Source: Sporosarcina sp. (GTDB taxonomy: Bacteria > Bacillota > Bacilli > Bacillales_A > Planococcaceae). From it: a stretch of DNA of 8,022 nucleotides. Positions 1 through 6,629 of this stretch are shown one piece after another. The stretch is from NCBI GenBank assembly GCA_029263945.1, contig JARIDM010000263.1:1-8022 (forward strand), in the 5' to 3' direction. A program made the position numbers and the translations under genes. How positions within the stretch are numbered: position 1 is the first letter of the stretch; the number at the start of each line of letters is the position of its first letter. The notes under the pieces are model-generated. The model was not told the origin of the DNA, searched no databases, and saw nothing but the letters and a program-made list of their open reading frames with translations.

Positions 1-10
1 GGTGTTAGCG

Positions 11-304
11 TTGAGGATTATACTAGCAGATGAAGCTATTGAATGGTTTAAAGCAGAGATGGATGCTCGATCAGGTGATCGTATTAAATTCTTTGCACGC
101 TATGGTGGTTACAGTCCGTTACATGAAGGTTTTTCGCTTGGTGTCATGAAAGAAAAACCTGACGAAACTTCAACAGAAACGGTTGTAGATGAAATTCAGT
201 TCTATATTGAGCAAAGAGATGAATGGTTTTTTGATGGACATGATCTTTATGTCACAGTCAATCCGAAACTCAATGAATTAGTTTTTACTTATGAAAAAGC
301 GTGA
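11..304 (+). CDS. yneR: HesB/IscA-fold protein YneR
   Basis: Small protein of the HesB-like (YneR/YadR) family, about 97 residues, cytosolic by composition (no signal peptide or membrane segment). The family shares the beta-rich fold of A-type iron-sulfur carriers. Recognisable family segments are DEAIEWFKAEM near the N-terminus, FFARYGG and then HEGFSLGV (about residues 27-45), and the aromatic, acidic FYIEQRDEWFFDGHDL stretch (about 64-79). It contains no cysteine at all, so it cannot ligate an Fe-S cluster in the IscA way; its function is unknown. The start is uncertain. The frame is open from GTG at position 2, but GGTG at 1-4 looks like the 3' end of a Shine-Dalgarno site cut by the window edge, six bases before TTG at 11, so I prefer TTG 11. 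It converges on yneQ and ends inside a shared terminator. Family identity is firm; the exact start is not. Confidence 0.85.
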   Translation: MRIILADEAIEWFKAEMDARSGDRIKFFARYGGYSPLHEGFSLGVMKEKPDETSTETVVDEIQFYIEQRDEWFFDGHDLYVTVNPKLNELVFTYEKA

Positions 305-327
305 TGGTAATTAGCCTCACGCTTTTT
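294..327. terminator. Shared bidirectional terminator between yneR and yneQ
   Basis: A perfect 11-bp inverted repeat pairs AAAAAGCGTGA (294-304) with TCACGCTTTTT (317-327), around a 12-base loop. It is followed by two more T (328-329) on the plus strand and by a run of five T on the minus strand. It can end both converging transcripts. The TGA of yneR (302-304) and the TGA of yneQ (319-317) are both inside the stem and pair with each other, so coding sequence and terminator overlap on both strands. Confidence 0.85.
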
Positions 328-628
328 TTGTCGTCTTAAATCGATCAAGTTGTGTCGATAACCCTTCTCGTTGCATAATTCGTACTTCATGTTCACCGAA
401 TAAGTCGAAATGAGGATAATCTTTTCTCATATCAATCCATTCTTTCTTTAAGTTATATTGTGCTCCCCATGCAATCAGTTTCTCGAGATTACTACATCCG
501 ACTTTTGTAACTGTTTTACTTCCTGGAAAACGCTCGTCAAGCCAGTAATGCGTCAAAAAAGCAATTTCTCCACGTTCAACTTTTTCTTTCCAATTTTCGA
601 GTTCTTCTCTCTTAATCCCAAACGCCAT
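317..628 (-). CDS. yneQ: Conserved uncharacterised protein YneQ
   Basis: A 103-residue soluble protein that I recognise as the Bacillales YneQ family; no function is established that I know of. It opens with a charged helix-like segment (about residues 6-19, ELENWKEKVERG). A probable core follows: LTHYWLDERFPG (25-36), TVTKVGC (39-45), then LKKEWIDMRKDYPHFDLFG (60-78). His27, Cys45 and His73 are the single polar residues most likely to matter, but I cannot assign a site. The ATG directly abuts the TAA of yneP (…TAAATG…), and AAAGGG at the yneP 3' end supplies the ribosome-binding site, so the pair should be co-transcribed and translationally coupled. The C-terminal tail (TTKKA) is encoded by the terminator stem. 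What else it could be: a small binding or partner protein of the thioesterase, suggested only by the coupling. Confidence 0.85.
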   Translation of the reverse strand: MAFGIKREELENWKEKVERGEIAFLTHYWLDERFPGSKTVTKVGCSNLEKLIAWGAQYNLKKEWIDMRKDYPHFDLFGEHEVRIMQREGLSTQLDRFKTTKKA

Positions 629-1063
629 TTAAGTAGACACCCTTTGAATCTCAATATATTTCGCTTCCCATTCAGGATTGATTTTACGCAATGGAACGGG
701 ACGGAAGTTTTCTTTTTTGACAATTATATGTTCTGATGTTGCTGTTGCTGCAGTTGTACCATCTTCATGTAGGATTTCATAGCCGTAGATTGTCCGGAGT
801 TTTCCATGAGACTCAACCCACGTTCGTACGTTAGCTTTCTGACCATATCTCATAGCCGCTTTATAGCTGATGGATAAGTCGATAACAGGTGATAAATACC
901 CGAAGGCTTCAAGTCCTGCATACGAAAATCCCATATCTTCTATAAGTTTTGTGCGTCCGATTTCCATCCACACTAAATAGTTTGCATGGTATACGATACC
1001 CATTTGGTCGGTTTCTGCATATCTAATTTCAATTTCTTTTTCGCTAATAAACAGTTGAATCAC
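629..1063 (-). CDS. yneP: YbgC-type acyl-CoA thioesterase (hotdog fold) YneP
   Basis: Single-domain 4HBT/hotdog protein predicted to hydrolyse acyl-CoA thioesters in the cytosol; the acyl substrate is unknown. The signature RYAETDQMGIVYHANYL (residues 14-30 from the GTG) carries the family catalytic Asp (D19) and the conserved YHANY loop. It is followed by EIGR, and by the central strand YKAAMRYGQ that builds the dimer sheet. Length (141-144) is normal for YbgC/FadM-type enzymes. The start is questionable: GTG at 1063-1061 is itself part of the only good Shine-Dalgarno sequence (AGAGGTGAT, 1067-1059) and has no such site upstream. A CTG at 1054-1052, four bases past that site, would give a protein beginning (M)FISEKEIEIRYAETD, as I recall for other members. 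The coordinates given use the GTG. The gene leads a two-gene unit with yneQ; the gap to citB holds the citB terminator. Confidence 0.88.
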   Translation of the reverse strand: MIQLFISEKEIEIRYAETDQMGIVYHANYLVWMEIGRTKLIEDMGFSYAGLEAFGYLSPVIDLSISYKAAMRYGQKANVRTWVESHGKLRTIYGYEILHEDGTTAATATSEHIIVKKENFRPVPLRKINPEWEAKYIEIQRVST

Positions 1064-1146
1064 CTCTTAGTTCTGTCTGGGTAGTAAAACGTGTAGTGGG
1101 AACTTCGAGTTAACTTACTTTCCTTTACACTGTCATTTAATCATAC

Positions 1147-1186
1147 ACCAAAAAGGACGACTAGTTGAAGAGTCGCCCTTTTTGGT
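1147..1186 (-). terminator. citB terminator
   Basis: Hairpin just after the citB stop. Arms ACCAAAAAGG-A-CGACT (1147-1162) and AGTCG-C-CCTTTTTGGT (1171-1186) enclose an 8-base loop. The one non-Watson-Crick position is A/C when read on plus but a G-U wobble on the minus-strand RNA, so the structure is better suited to ending minus-strand transcription. It separates citB from yneP, which would then need its own promoter. Only a poor candidate exists for that, ATGACA at 1136-1131 on the minus strand with no good -10. Confidence 0.8.
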
Positions 1187-1194
1187 TGTTACAT

Positions 1195-3909
1195 TTAGTT
1201 AATTTTCATTTTATCACGAAGAACCATTTGAAGGATTCCGCCATGACGGTAATAGTCAACTTCAACGTCAGAGTCGAATCGAGCCAGAACGTCAAATTCT
1301 TTCACAGAACCATCTTTACAAGTTGCAGTAACTTGTAGTATATCACGAGGTTTTACGCCTTCAGCAATATTTACACTGATTTCTTCGTCACCTGTTAAAC
1401 CAAGTGTAGCTGCACTATCACCCTTCATGAACTGAAGTGGAAGCACACCCATCATAACCAGGTTTGAACGGTGAATACGCTCATAACTTTCAGCGATAAC
1501 TGTTTTAATGCCAAGGAGAGATGTTCCTTTTGCAGCCCAGTCACGTGAAGAACCCATTCCGTAGTCCTGACCTGTAATGATTGCAAGACCTGTACCTTCT
1601 TCTTGATACTTCATTGCTGCATCATAGATTGGCATAATCTCTTTTGTAGGCCAGTAAGTTGTAAATCCACCTTCTGTACCCTTTGCAATTTGGTTACGGA
1701 TACGGATATTGGCAAACGTACCACGCATCATCACTTCATGGTTACCACGACGTGACCCATAAGAGTTAAAGTAACGTGGATTTACACCATTTTCGGTTAA
1801 GTATTTACCAGCAGGTGTATCTTTACCAATTGCCCCAGCAGGTGAAATGTGATCCGTTGTAATAGAATCGCCGAATTTGCCAATCACGCGAAGGTTTGAA
1901 AGTGCTTGAATGTCTTCTGGTTCAGTTGCAAGCCCTTCAAAGAATGGAGGATTTTGAATATAAGTTGAATTCTCGTCAAAATCATATAAAGAATCATCTG
2001 TAGTTTCAATTGCATTCCATGCTTCGTTTTCGGTAAATACGCGTGCATATTCTTTTCGGAAGAGTTCTGGGGTTACTGTTGACTTAACAGCTTCCGCAAC
2101 TTCTTCAGTTGATGGCCAGATATCTTTAAAGAAGACATCAAAACCGTCTTTGTCTTTACCGATCGGATCATTTTGAAGATCGATATCTACTGTTCCAGCA
2201 AGTGCATAAGCCACAACTAGCGGCGGTGAAGCCAAATAGTTAGCCTTTACAAGTGGGTGAATACGTCCTTCAAAGTTACGGTTACCTGATAGGACTGAAG
2301 AAAGTAACATGTCATTTTCCATGACCACTTTCTCAATTTCAGGGAGTAAAGGACCTGAGTTACCAATACATGTTGTACATCCGTATCCAACTAAGTTGAA
2401 CCCGATTTGCTCCAAGTACGTAAGCAGTCCTGAATCCTGTAGGTATCCAGTTACTACTTTAGATCCTGGTGCAAGTGATGTCTTCACATATGCAGGTGGT
2501 GTAAGGCCTTTTTCAACCGCTTTTTTCGCAACAAGACCTGCACCTAACATGACGTAAGGGTTAGAGGTATTTGTACACGAAGTGATAGCTGCAATTGCAA
2601 GGTCACCTGTTTTAATCTCAACATTACGACCATCGTCGAAGTTGATGACTGCTTTTTCTTTAAGTTTTTTCGGTGAAAGACCGAATCCTTGATTGCCTTC
2701 TGGCGCTACAACTGCATCATTATATTCGCGTTGCATATCAGATAGTGGAATTAAATCTTGTGGGCGTTTAGGACCTGCAAGATTCGGTTCGATAATGGAT
2801 AAATCAATTTCAACAACTTCTGAGTATGTTGGCTCTTCGTTGTCTACCGTAAAGAACATATCGTTTTCGATTAAATATTGCTTTACAACATTAATTTGTT
2901 CTTCTTCACGGCCTGTTAAGCGCATATAGTCAAGTGTTTCTTCATCTACTGGGAAGAATCCACACGTTGCACCGTATTCCGGCGCCATGTTTGCAAGTGT
3001 TGCACGGTCTGCAAGAGGCAATTGTGCAACCCCTGGTCCGAAGAACTCAACAAATTTGCCAACAACACCTTGGTTACGAAGTGTTTGTGTTACTTTTAGT
3101 GCAAGGTCAGTCGCCGTCGTACCGTTTGGTAGTTCACCAACAAGTTTAACGCCAACAACTTCTGGAAGTGGGAAATAAGATGGTTGCCCAAGCATTCCTG
3201 CTTCAGCTTCAATTCCGCCCACGCCCCATCCAAGAATACCCATACCGTTGATCATCGTCGTATGCGAGTCCGTTCCTACGAGCGTGTCTGGATAAGCTTC
3301 GAATGTACCATCTTCATTTTCAATCGCATGCACAACGTTCGCCAAATATTCAAGGTTTACTTGGTGAACAATTCCTGTTGCAGGTGGAACTGCACGGTAG
3401 TTGTCATACGCTTTTTGTGCCCAGCTTAGGAACTGGTAACGTTCAGCGTTCCGTTCGAATTCTAAATCCATATTTTTTTGGAGTGCGTTCATCGTACCGT
3501 AGCTATCTACTTGTACGGAGTGGTCAATGACAAGATCAACAGGGATTTCTGGGTTGATTTTATCTGGGTCGCCGCCAAGTTCAGCCATTGCCGAACGTAA
3601 TGAAGCTAAGTCAACGACAACAGGTACACCTGTGAAGTCTTGTAAAATAACACGCGATGGTTTAAATGGAACTTCACCATTCGGGTCTGCATCTGTTGCC
3701 CACTTTGCAAGGTTTTCTACATGCTCGTCTTTAATGACATAACCATCATGTTGTCTAAGTACAGACTCAAGTAATACTTTAATAGAATATGGTAATTTTG
3801 AAATGTTTGCGATGCCGGCTTCTTCAATTGCTTTTAGTCGATAGTAATTATACGTCTTACCATCAAGTTCAAATGAAGTACGGCTGTTGTGTAAATTGCT
3901 CTTAGCCAT
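1195..3909 (-). CDS. acnA/citB: Aconitate hydratase, AcnA/IRP type (CitB)
   Basis: Interconverts citrate and isocitrate through cis-aconitate in the TCA cycle, in the cytosol, with a [4Fe-4S] cluster. At 904 residues it is the normal length of the AcnA/IRP1 class. The three cluster cysteines are C445 (ITSCTN) and C511 and C514 (YGCTTCIG). Other active-site blocks are DSHTTM (214-219), with the swivelling domain-4 motifs DSITTDHISPAG (681-692) and MGSSRDWAAKG (785-795, substrate-binding Ser/Arg). ATG has an excellent RBS (GAGGAGG, seven bases upstream). In Bacillus subtilis the protein is also an RNA-binding regulator when it loses its cluster; whether this one is cannot be read from the sequence. 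B. subtilis citB is controlled by CcpC and CodY; possible equivalents lie upstream at 3987-4028. It is monocistronic by terminator placement. Confidence 0.99.
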   Translation of the reverse strand: MAKSNLHNSRTSFELDGKTYNYYRLKAIEEAGIANISKLPYSIKVLLESVLRQHDGYVIKDEHVENLAKWATDADPNGEVPFKPSRVILQDFTGVPVVVDLASLRSAMAELGGDPDKINPEIPVDLVIDHSVQVDSYGTMNALQKNMDLEFERNAERYQFLSWAQKAYDNYRAVPPATGIVHQVNLEYLANVVHAIENEDGTFEAYPDTLVGTDSHTTMINGMGILGWGVGGIEAEAGMLGQPSYFPLPEVVGVKLVGELPNGTTATDLALKVTQTLRNQGVVGKFVEFFGPGVAQLPLADRATLANMAPEYGATCGFFPVDEETLDYMRLTGREEEQINVVKQYLIENDMFFTVDNEEPTYSEVVEIDLSIIEPNLAGPKRPQDLIPLSDMQREYNDAVVAPEGNQGFGLSPKKLKEKAVINFDDGRNVEIKTGDLAIAAITSCTNTSNPYVMLGAGLVAKKAVEKGLTPPAYVKTSLAPGSKVVTGYLQDSGLLTYLEQIGFNLVGYGCTTCIGNSGPLLPEIEKVVMENDMLLSSVLSGNRNFEGRIHPLVKANYLASPPLVVAYALAGTVDIDLQNDPIGKDKDGFDVFFKDIWPSTEEVAEAVKSTVTPELFRKEYARVFTENEAWNAIETTDDSLYDFDENSTYIQNPPFFEGLATEPEDIQALSNLRVIGKFGDSITTDHISPAGAIGKDTPAGKYLTENGVNPRYFNSYGSRRGNHEVMMRGTFANIRIRNQIAKGTEGGFTTYWPTKEIMPIYDAAMKYQEEGTGLAIITGQDYGMGSSRDWAAKGTSLLGIKTVIAESYERIHRSNLVMMGVLPLQFMKGDSAATLGLTGDEEISVNIAEGVKPRDILQVTATCKDGSVKEFDVLARFDSDVEVDYYRHGGILQMVLRDKMKIN

Positions 3910-3932
3910 TTTATTTCCTCCTCATATCTACT

Positions 3933-3959
3933 GAAAAGTCGATTTAAGCGCGTCTTTTC
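3933..3959 (-). promoter_or_regulatory. Hairpin in the citB mRNA leader
   Basis: Inverted repeat GAAAAGTCG (3933-3941) / CGTCTTTTC (3951-3959), one A-A mismatch in nine positions, with a nine-base loop. Given the proposed promoter, transcription would begin near 3961, so the hairpin would form at the extreme 5' end of the citB mRNA, clear of the RBS. Such 5' hairpins often slow decay; a binding role for a regulator is also possible. The stem is AT-rich and weak, so its formation is uncertain. Confidence 0.4.
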
Positions 3960-3967
3960 TCTATCTA

Positions 3968-3996
3968 ATCATATAATAGATTGATACATAAGTAAA
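3968..3996 (-). promoter_or_regulatory. Probable SigA promoter of citB
   Basis: On the minus strand, TTTACT (3996-3991, four of six to TTGACA) lies 17 bp before TATGAT (3973-3968, five of six to TATAAT). This predicts a start near 3961 and a leader of about 50 bases. An alternative pairing, TTGTAT with TATTAT and an 18-bp spacer, is possible in the same AT-rich stretch. Confidence 0.5.
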
Positions 3997-4028
3997 ATAC
4001 AATAATTTTATAGTTTATCATAAGTAAA
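3987..4028. promoter_or_regulatory. Direct repeat over the citB promoter, CcpC-like operator candidate
   Basis: The decamer CATAAGTAAA occurs at 3987-3996 and again at 4019-4028, exactly 32 bp apart (three helical turns). The distal copy is part of the dyad TTATCATAA (4015-4023); the proximal copy has no such mirror half and covers the proposed -35. In B. subtilis CcpC binds a full dyad and a downstream half dyad in the citB promoter. The layout here is similar, though the spacing is shorter than I recall for B. subtilis. The repeat itself is seen; the identity of the regulator is inference. The rest of 3997-4082 is AT-rich with no gene or clear terminator. Confidence 0.45.
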
Positions 4029-4082
4029 TGTAATGACTAGAATCGTGCGAAAAAACAATTACTTTTCTTATACGGATCGTTA

Positions 4083-5402
4083 TTAGAACAATAGATTACG
4101 CATGTATTGGCTAATAAATAATTGATGTGGATCAAGACCTTCTCGAACTTCCATGAATTCATGTACGTTTGGATATAACTGCGCTAACCTTTCAGCGGAT
4201 AAATTATGCATTTTACCAAAATGGGGTCTTGCATTATATTTCTTCATTAGTTTATGCACCCATTTAAAATAAGGGGCATCGTTCATTCCTTTGTACATAT
4301 GGAAGGCTAGGAATACTGTTTCTCTTCCTTGTGTCGGACTGAAAAAAGCATCCTCGCCTGCAGTGACACGACATTCTATTGGGAAATGAACATAGAACGG
4401 ATGCGCTCGTAAAAAGGCATGGATCTCTTCCATAACCATTTCAAAACGCTCTAGAGGCAATGCATATTCTGTTTCTGTAAATTTAACCAAACGAGGCGTG
4501 GGAAGTACTTCATGGTAAACCCCTTCTGTAACCCCCGTCGGAATCCCTTTCGCAGTGAGTGCAGTCATTTTGCGTGATAATTGGGGTTTTATGCGACAGA
4601 CTTCTGAAATTAACTTAAATCCAGCAGTTTCAATCAGTCCATTCTTAATGGCATCTACTGCTTTAGATTGCTTATTTTGACGTATAAAGGGGATCGCATT
4701 CGTTTTTTTCACTTGAACTAGATCCGTTCCTGGAAAGTAAAACCACTCAATATGTCGGTTTGTTTCTATATCGGACTGCCATTGTAAAAGCGCATCATCG
4801 AATGCTTGTTTCGTATTTTCAACGCGTAAACTATAAACGGGAATTGTTTTAATCGTGACATCGATTAACACACCTAAAAGTCCGAGTGATAAACTTAGTG
4901 CCTTCGATAAGTCATCGTTACTTCTTCTGTGTTGATGGATTTTACCCATCCCATCGATCCATGTCCAAGCGATAATTTGATTGGATAAGGATCCAAATGC
5001 TTTGCCTGTACCGTGTGTCCCTGTACTTATCGCACCCGCAATCGTTTGTTCTTGAATATCACCCATGTTTTCAAATGCCATGCCGATGGTTTCTAATAGC
5101 GGTGCCGCTTCGTATAGATGCGTGCCTGCCCATAGCCGCGCTTCCAACGCTTCTGGGTCGTAAGAAATAAGACCACGTAGATTCTTTAAAGAGAGTGTTT
5201 CATTATCTGGTTGTGCAACAGCGCTGAAGGAATGAGCAGCACCTGTTACACGAAGAGAGGTTCCTCGAATACGACAACTGTCAACAATTTCTTGAATTTC
5301 TTGAACGGTTTCGGGTTCATGATAATATTCTGGTGTTGCCGTCACATTTTCTGCCCAATTTCGCCACTGCTTCTCTTTACGCTGCCCATTTACAAATAGC
5401 AT
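4083..5402 (-). CDS. FAD-dependent sugar-1,4-lactone oxidase (D-arabinono-lactone oxidase family)
   Basis: Flavoprotein of the vanillyl-alcohol-oxidase superfamily, 439 residues, normal for the ALO/gulonolactone oxidase/alditol oxidase group. The N-terminal PCMH-type FAD domain starts after RNWAENVTATPEYYHEP. It contains RVTGAAHSFS (51-60), where His57 is the expected covalent FAD attachment site, and AGAISTGTHGTG (122-133), the second FAD-binding block. The C-terminal ALO domain ends with ARPHFGKMH, typical of the substrate site, and the family-end motif LDPHQLFISQYMRNLL. These enzymes oxidise aldonolactones or alditols, usually passing electrons to O2; the substrate here cannot be deduced. 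The start overlaps the end of the upstream PLP-enzyme gene by 13 bp, and its ribosome-binding site (AGGGGGGA) lies inside that gene, so the two should be coupled. No clear terminator follows before citB. I recall B. subtilis YitY as a relative. Confidence 0.9.
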   Translation of the reverse strand: MLFVNGQRKEKQWRNWAENVTATPEYYHEPETVQEIQEIVDSCRIRGTSLRVTGAAHSFSAVAQPDNETLSLKNLRGLISYDPEALEARLWAGTHLYEAAPLLETIGMAFENMGDIQEQTIAGAISTGTHGTGKAFGSLSNQIIAWTWIDGMGKIHQHRRSNDDLSKALSLSLGLLGVLIDVTIKTIPVYSLRVENTKQAFDDALLQWQSDIETNRHIEWFYFPGTDLVQVKKTNAIPFIRQNKQSKAVDAIKNGLIETAGFKLISEVCRIKPQLSRKMTALTAKGIPTGVTEGVYHEVLPTPRLVKFTETEYALPLERFEMVMEEIHAFLRAHPFYVHFPIECRVTAGEDAFFSPTQGRETVFLAFHMYKGMNDAPYFKWVHKLMKKYNARPHFGKMHNLSAERLAQLYPNVHEFMEVREGLDPHQLFISQYMRNLLF

Positions 5403-6562
5403 TCTCCGTCCCCCCTATACGTATTAAACGTTCCACAATATACGTCTTCGCGTCTTGCGTGTAAAACTTCAAAACGTTCACATAATTCTCCTGCTTTTGC
5501 ATGCTTAAAATAAACGGTGTCTCCAATGCCAAGTACCCCATCTTTATCATTCAAAGGCGTTTGTACTTCGCCTGCACCTTCATTTTTTAAATAAGAAACG
5601 TTTTCCGGCCAAACTGGAACGGGATTTTTATCAATTCCTGTTGCGCCAGAGGCAATATAGCCACCACCACTACAAACAACAACGTTTTGCTCAGGTTTTC
5701 TGGTCACCCGAAGGGCAAAGCCAACAGCATTCTCTAACGGTAAATTGCGATGTCTGGAAAACAAAGCAGGAAAATAAAATGCAGAACCTACAGTGATTTC
5801 TGTGACTTCTTCTGCGCCAGCTGTAAATTCAATACTTCCGGATCCCCCACCGTTTACGAATGTTAAGTCAGGATATTCTTCGCGAACGATTTGTACTGCT
5901 TCTTTTCTTAATTGACTAATTTTTTCTAAAGATAGTTTTTTTAGTAATTTGATTACTGGGGTTTGCCAACGAGCAGCTGGTACATCGCCTATTCCTGCAA
6001 TTTGTGCCTCGTAGCCCATCACACCTGTAATTTTGGTTTGGGTAAAAGAACGCCCGCTCGCTAAAAGCGCTTGAATATCTTGACCGTTTTTTAAAGATGA
6101 CCGTTTCGTACCAAAATAAATCAATTTAAAATCTACTGAAACATTTATATCAATACAAAGATTGAATATCAGCTGATGTTTTTTACCGATGTCCTCAAGA
6201 AATTGCCACTGTTCAATATCGTCAATCATAAAAGTAACTGTTTTACCGCGCTGAATGTAAGGGATAATCGGCTCAATTAAAGATGTCTCAAGTTGCGGAT
6301 AACCTACCAATAAATCATCAAAACCCTGATTTAATAGATTAAGTGTTTCACGGAGATCGAACGTCATAAAGCCAGAATGATGCCTTAAACGTTCTGCTAT
6401 GTATCGTAGCAATTCGACAGAACGTACAGATTTCGTTGCAATTCGTATATTCTTGCCGCGTCCTTTCTCATTTACAAAAGCAATATTACGATCTAATGCA
6501 TTTAAATCAATACAACCAAACGGCCTATACAATTCTCTGTAGGCTTCTTCTGCTTCTCTCAT
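5390..6562 (-). CDS. Fold-type III PLP enzyme, amino acid deaminase/aldolase (D-threonine aldolase/D-serine dehydratase-like)
   Basis: Alanine-racemase-like N-terminal TIM barrel plus a C-terminal D-serine dehydratase-like domain, 390 residues. The PLP lysine is K44 in RIATKSVRS (40-48). NGGGSGS (237-243) is the expected phosphate-binding glycine loop, and EITVGSAFYF (255-264) is a conserved barrel strand. The C-terminal domain has VVVCSGGGYIASG (294-306) and GIGDTVYFKHAKAGELCERF (345-364). Characterised D-serine dehydratases and D-threonine aldolases bind a metal through a close His-x-Cys pair near the C-terminus. Here the likely equivalents are H354 and C361, further apart, so this is a distinct subgroup and neither activity should be assumed. 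ATG has GAGAGGAGA about eight bases upstream. It heads the operon with the lactone oxidase, transcribed from 6601-6629. I recall this gene pair also in actinobacteria. Function unproven. Confidence 0.88.
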   Translation of the reverse strand: MREAEEAYRELYRPFGCIDLNALDRNIAFVNEKGRGKNIRIATKSVRSVELLRYIAERLRHHSGFMTFDLRETLNLLNQGFDDLLVGYPQLETSLIEPIIPYIQRGKTVTFMIDDIEQWQFLEDIGKKHQLIFNLCIDINVSVDFKLIYFGTKRSSLKNGQDIQALLASGRSFTQTKITGVMGYEAQIAGIGDVPAARWQTPVIKLLKKLSLEKISQLRKEAVQIVREEYPDLTFVNGGGSGSIEFTAGAEEVTEITVGSAFYFPALFSRHRNLPLENAVGFALRVTRKPEQNVVVCSGGGYIASGATGIDKNPVPVWPENVSYLKNEGAGEVQTPLNDKDGVLGIGDTVYFKHAKAGELCERFEVLHARREDVYCGTFNTYRGDGECYL

Positions 6563-6600
6563 CGGGATATTCTCCTCTCGATCGCTCAGACCTTACTTTA

Positions 6601-6629
6601 AATATAGAGTTTAAATCGTTTTGTTGCAA
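6601..6629 (-). promoter_or_regulatory. SigA-type promoter of the PLP-enzyme/lactone-oxidase operon
   Basis: On the minus strand TTGCAA (6629-6624) and TATATT (6606-6601, five of six to consensus) are separated by exactly 17 bp. This places the start near 6594, about 30 bases before the ATG at 6562. It overlaps, on the opposite strand, the SigB-like element proposed for pncA, so the two promoters could interfere. Confidence 0.6.

Noticed and set aside
458..736. Plus-strand open frame antisense to yneQ and yneP
   Set aside because: It lies opposite two recognised genes, is rich in Phe/Asn/Ser as expected of a complement frame, and has no ribosome-binding site or family resemblance.
1064..1146. 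Promoter for yneP-yneQ
   Set aside because: ATGACA on the minus strand is near consensus, but no -10 better than three of six is spaced properly; left unannotated.
2309..3742. Several plus-strand open frames opposite citB
   Set aside because: They are complement frames of a strongly conserved aconitase gene, low in stop codons because of its codon bias; they overlap each other and show no recognisable motif.
4040..4082. Hairpin after the lactone-oxidase gene as a terminator
   Set aside because: The only pairing (GAAAA with TTTTC) is a short AT stem with no GC core and no properly placed T run.
5390..5402. Frameshift splitting one fused protein at the 13-bp overlap
   Set aside because: Both proteins are full length for their separate families with normal ends and starts, so this is ordinary operon overlap.
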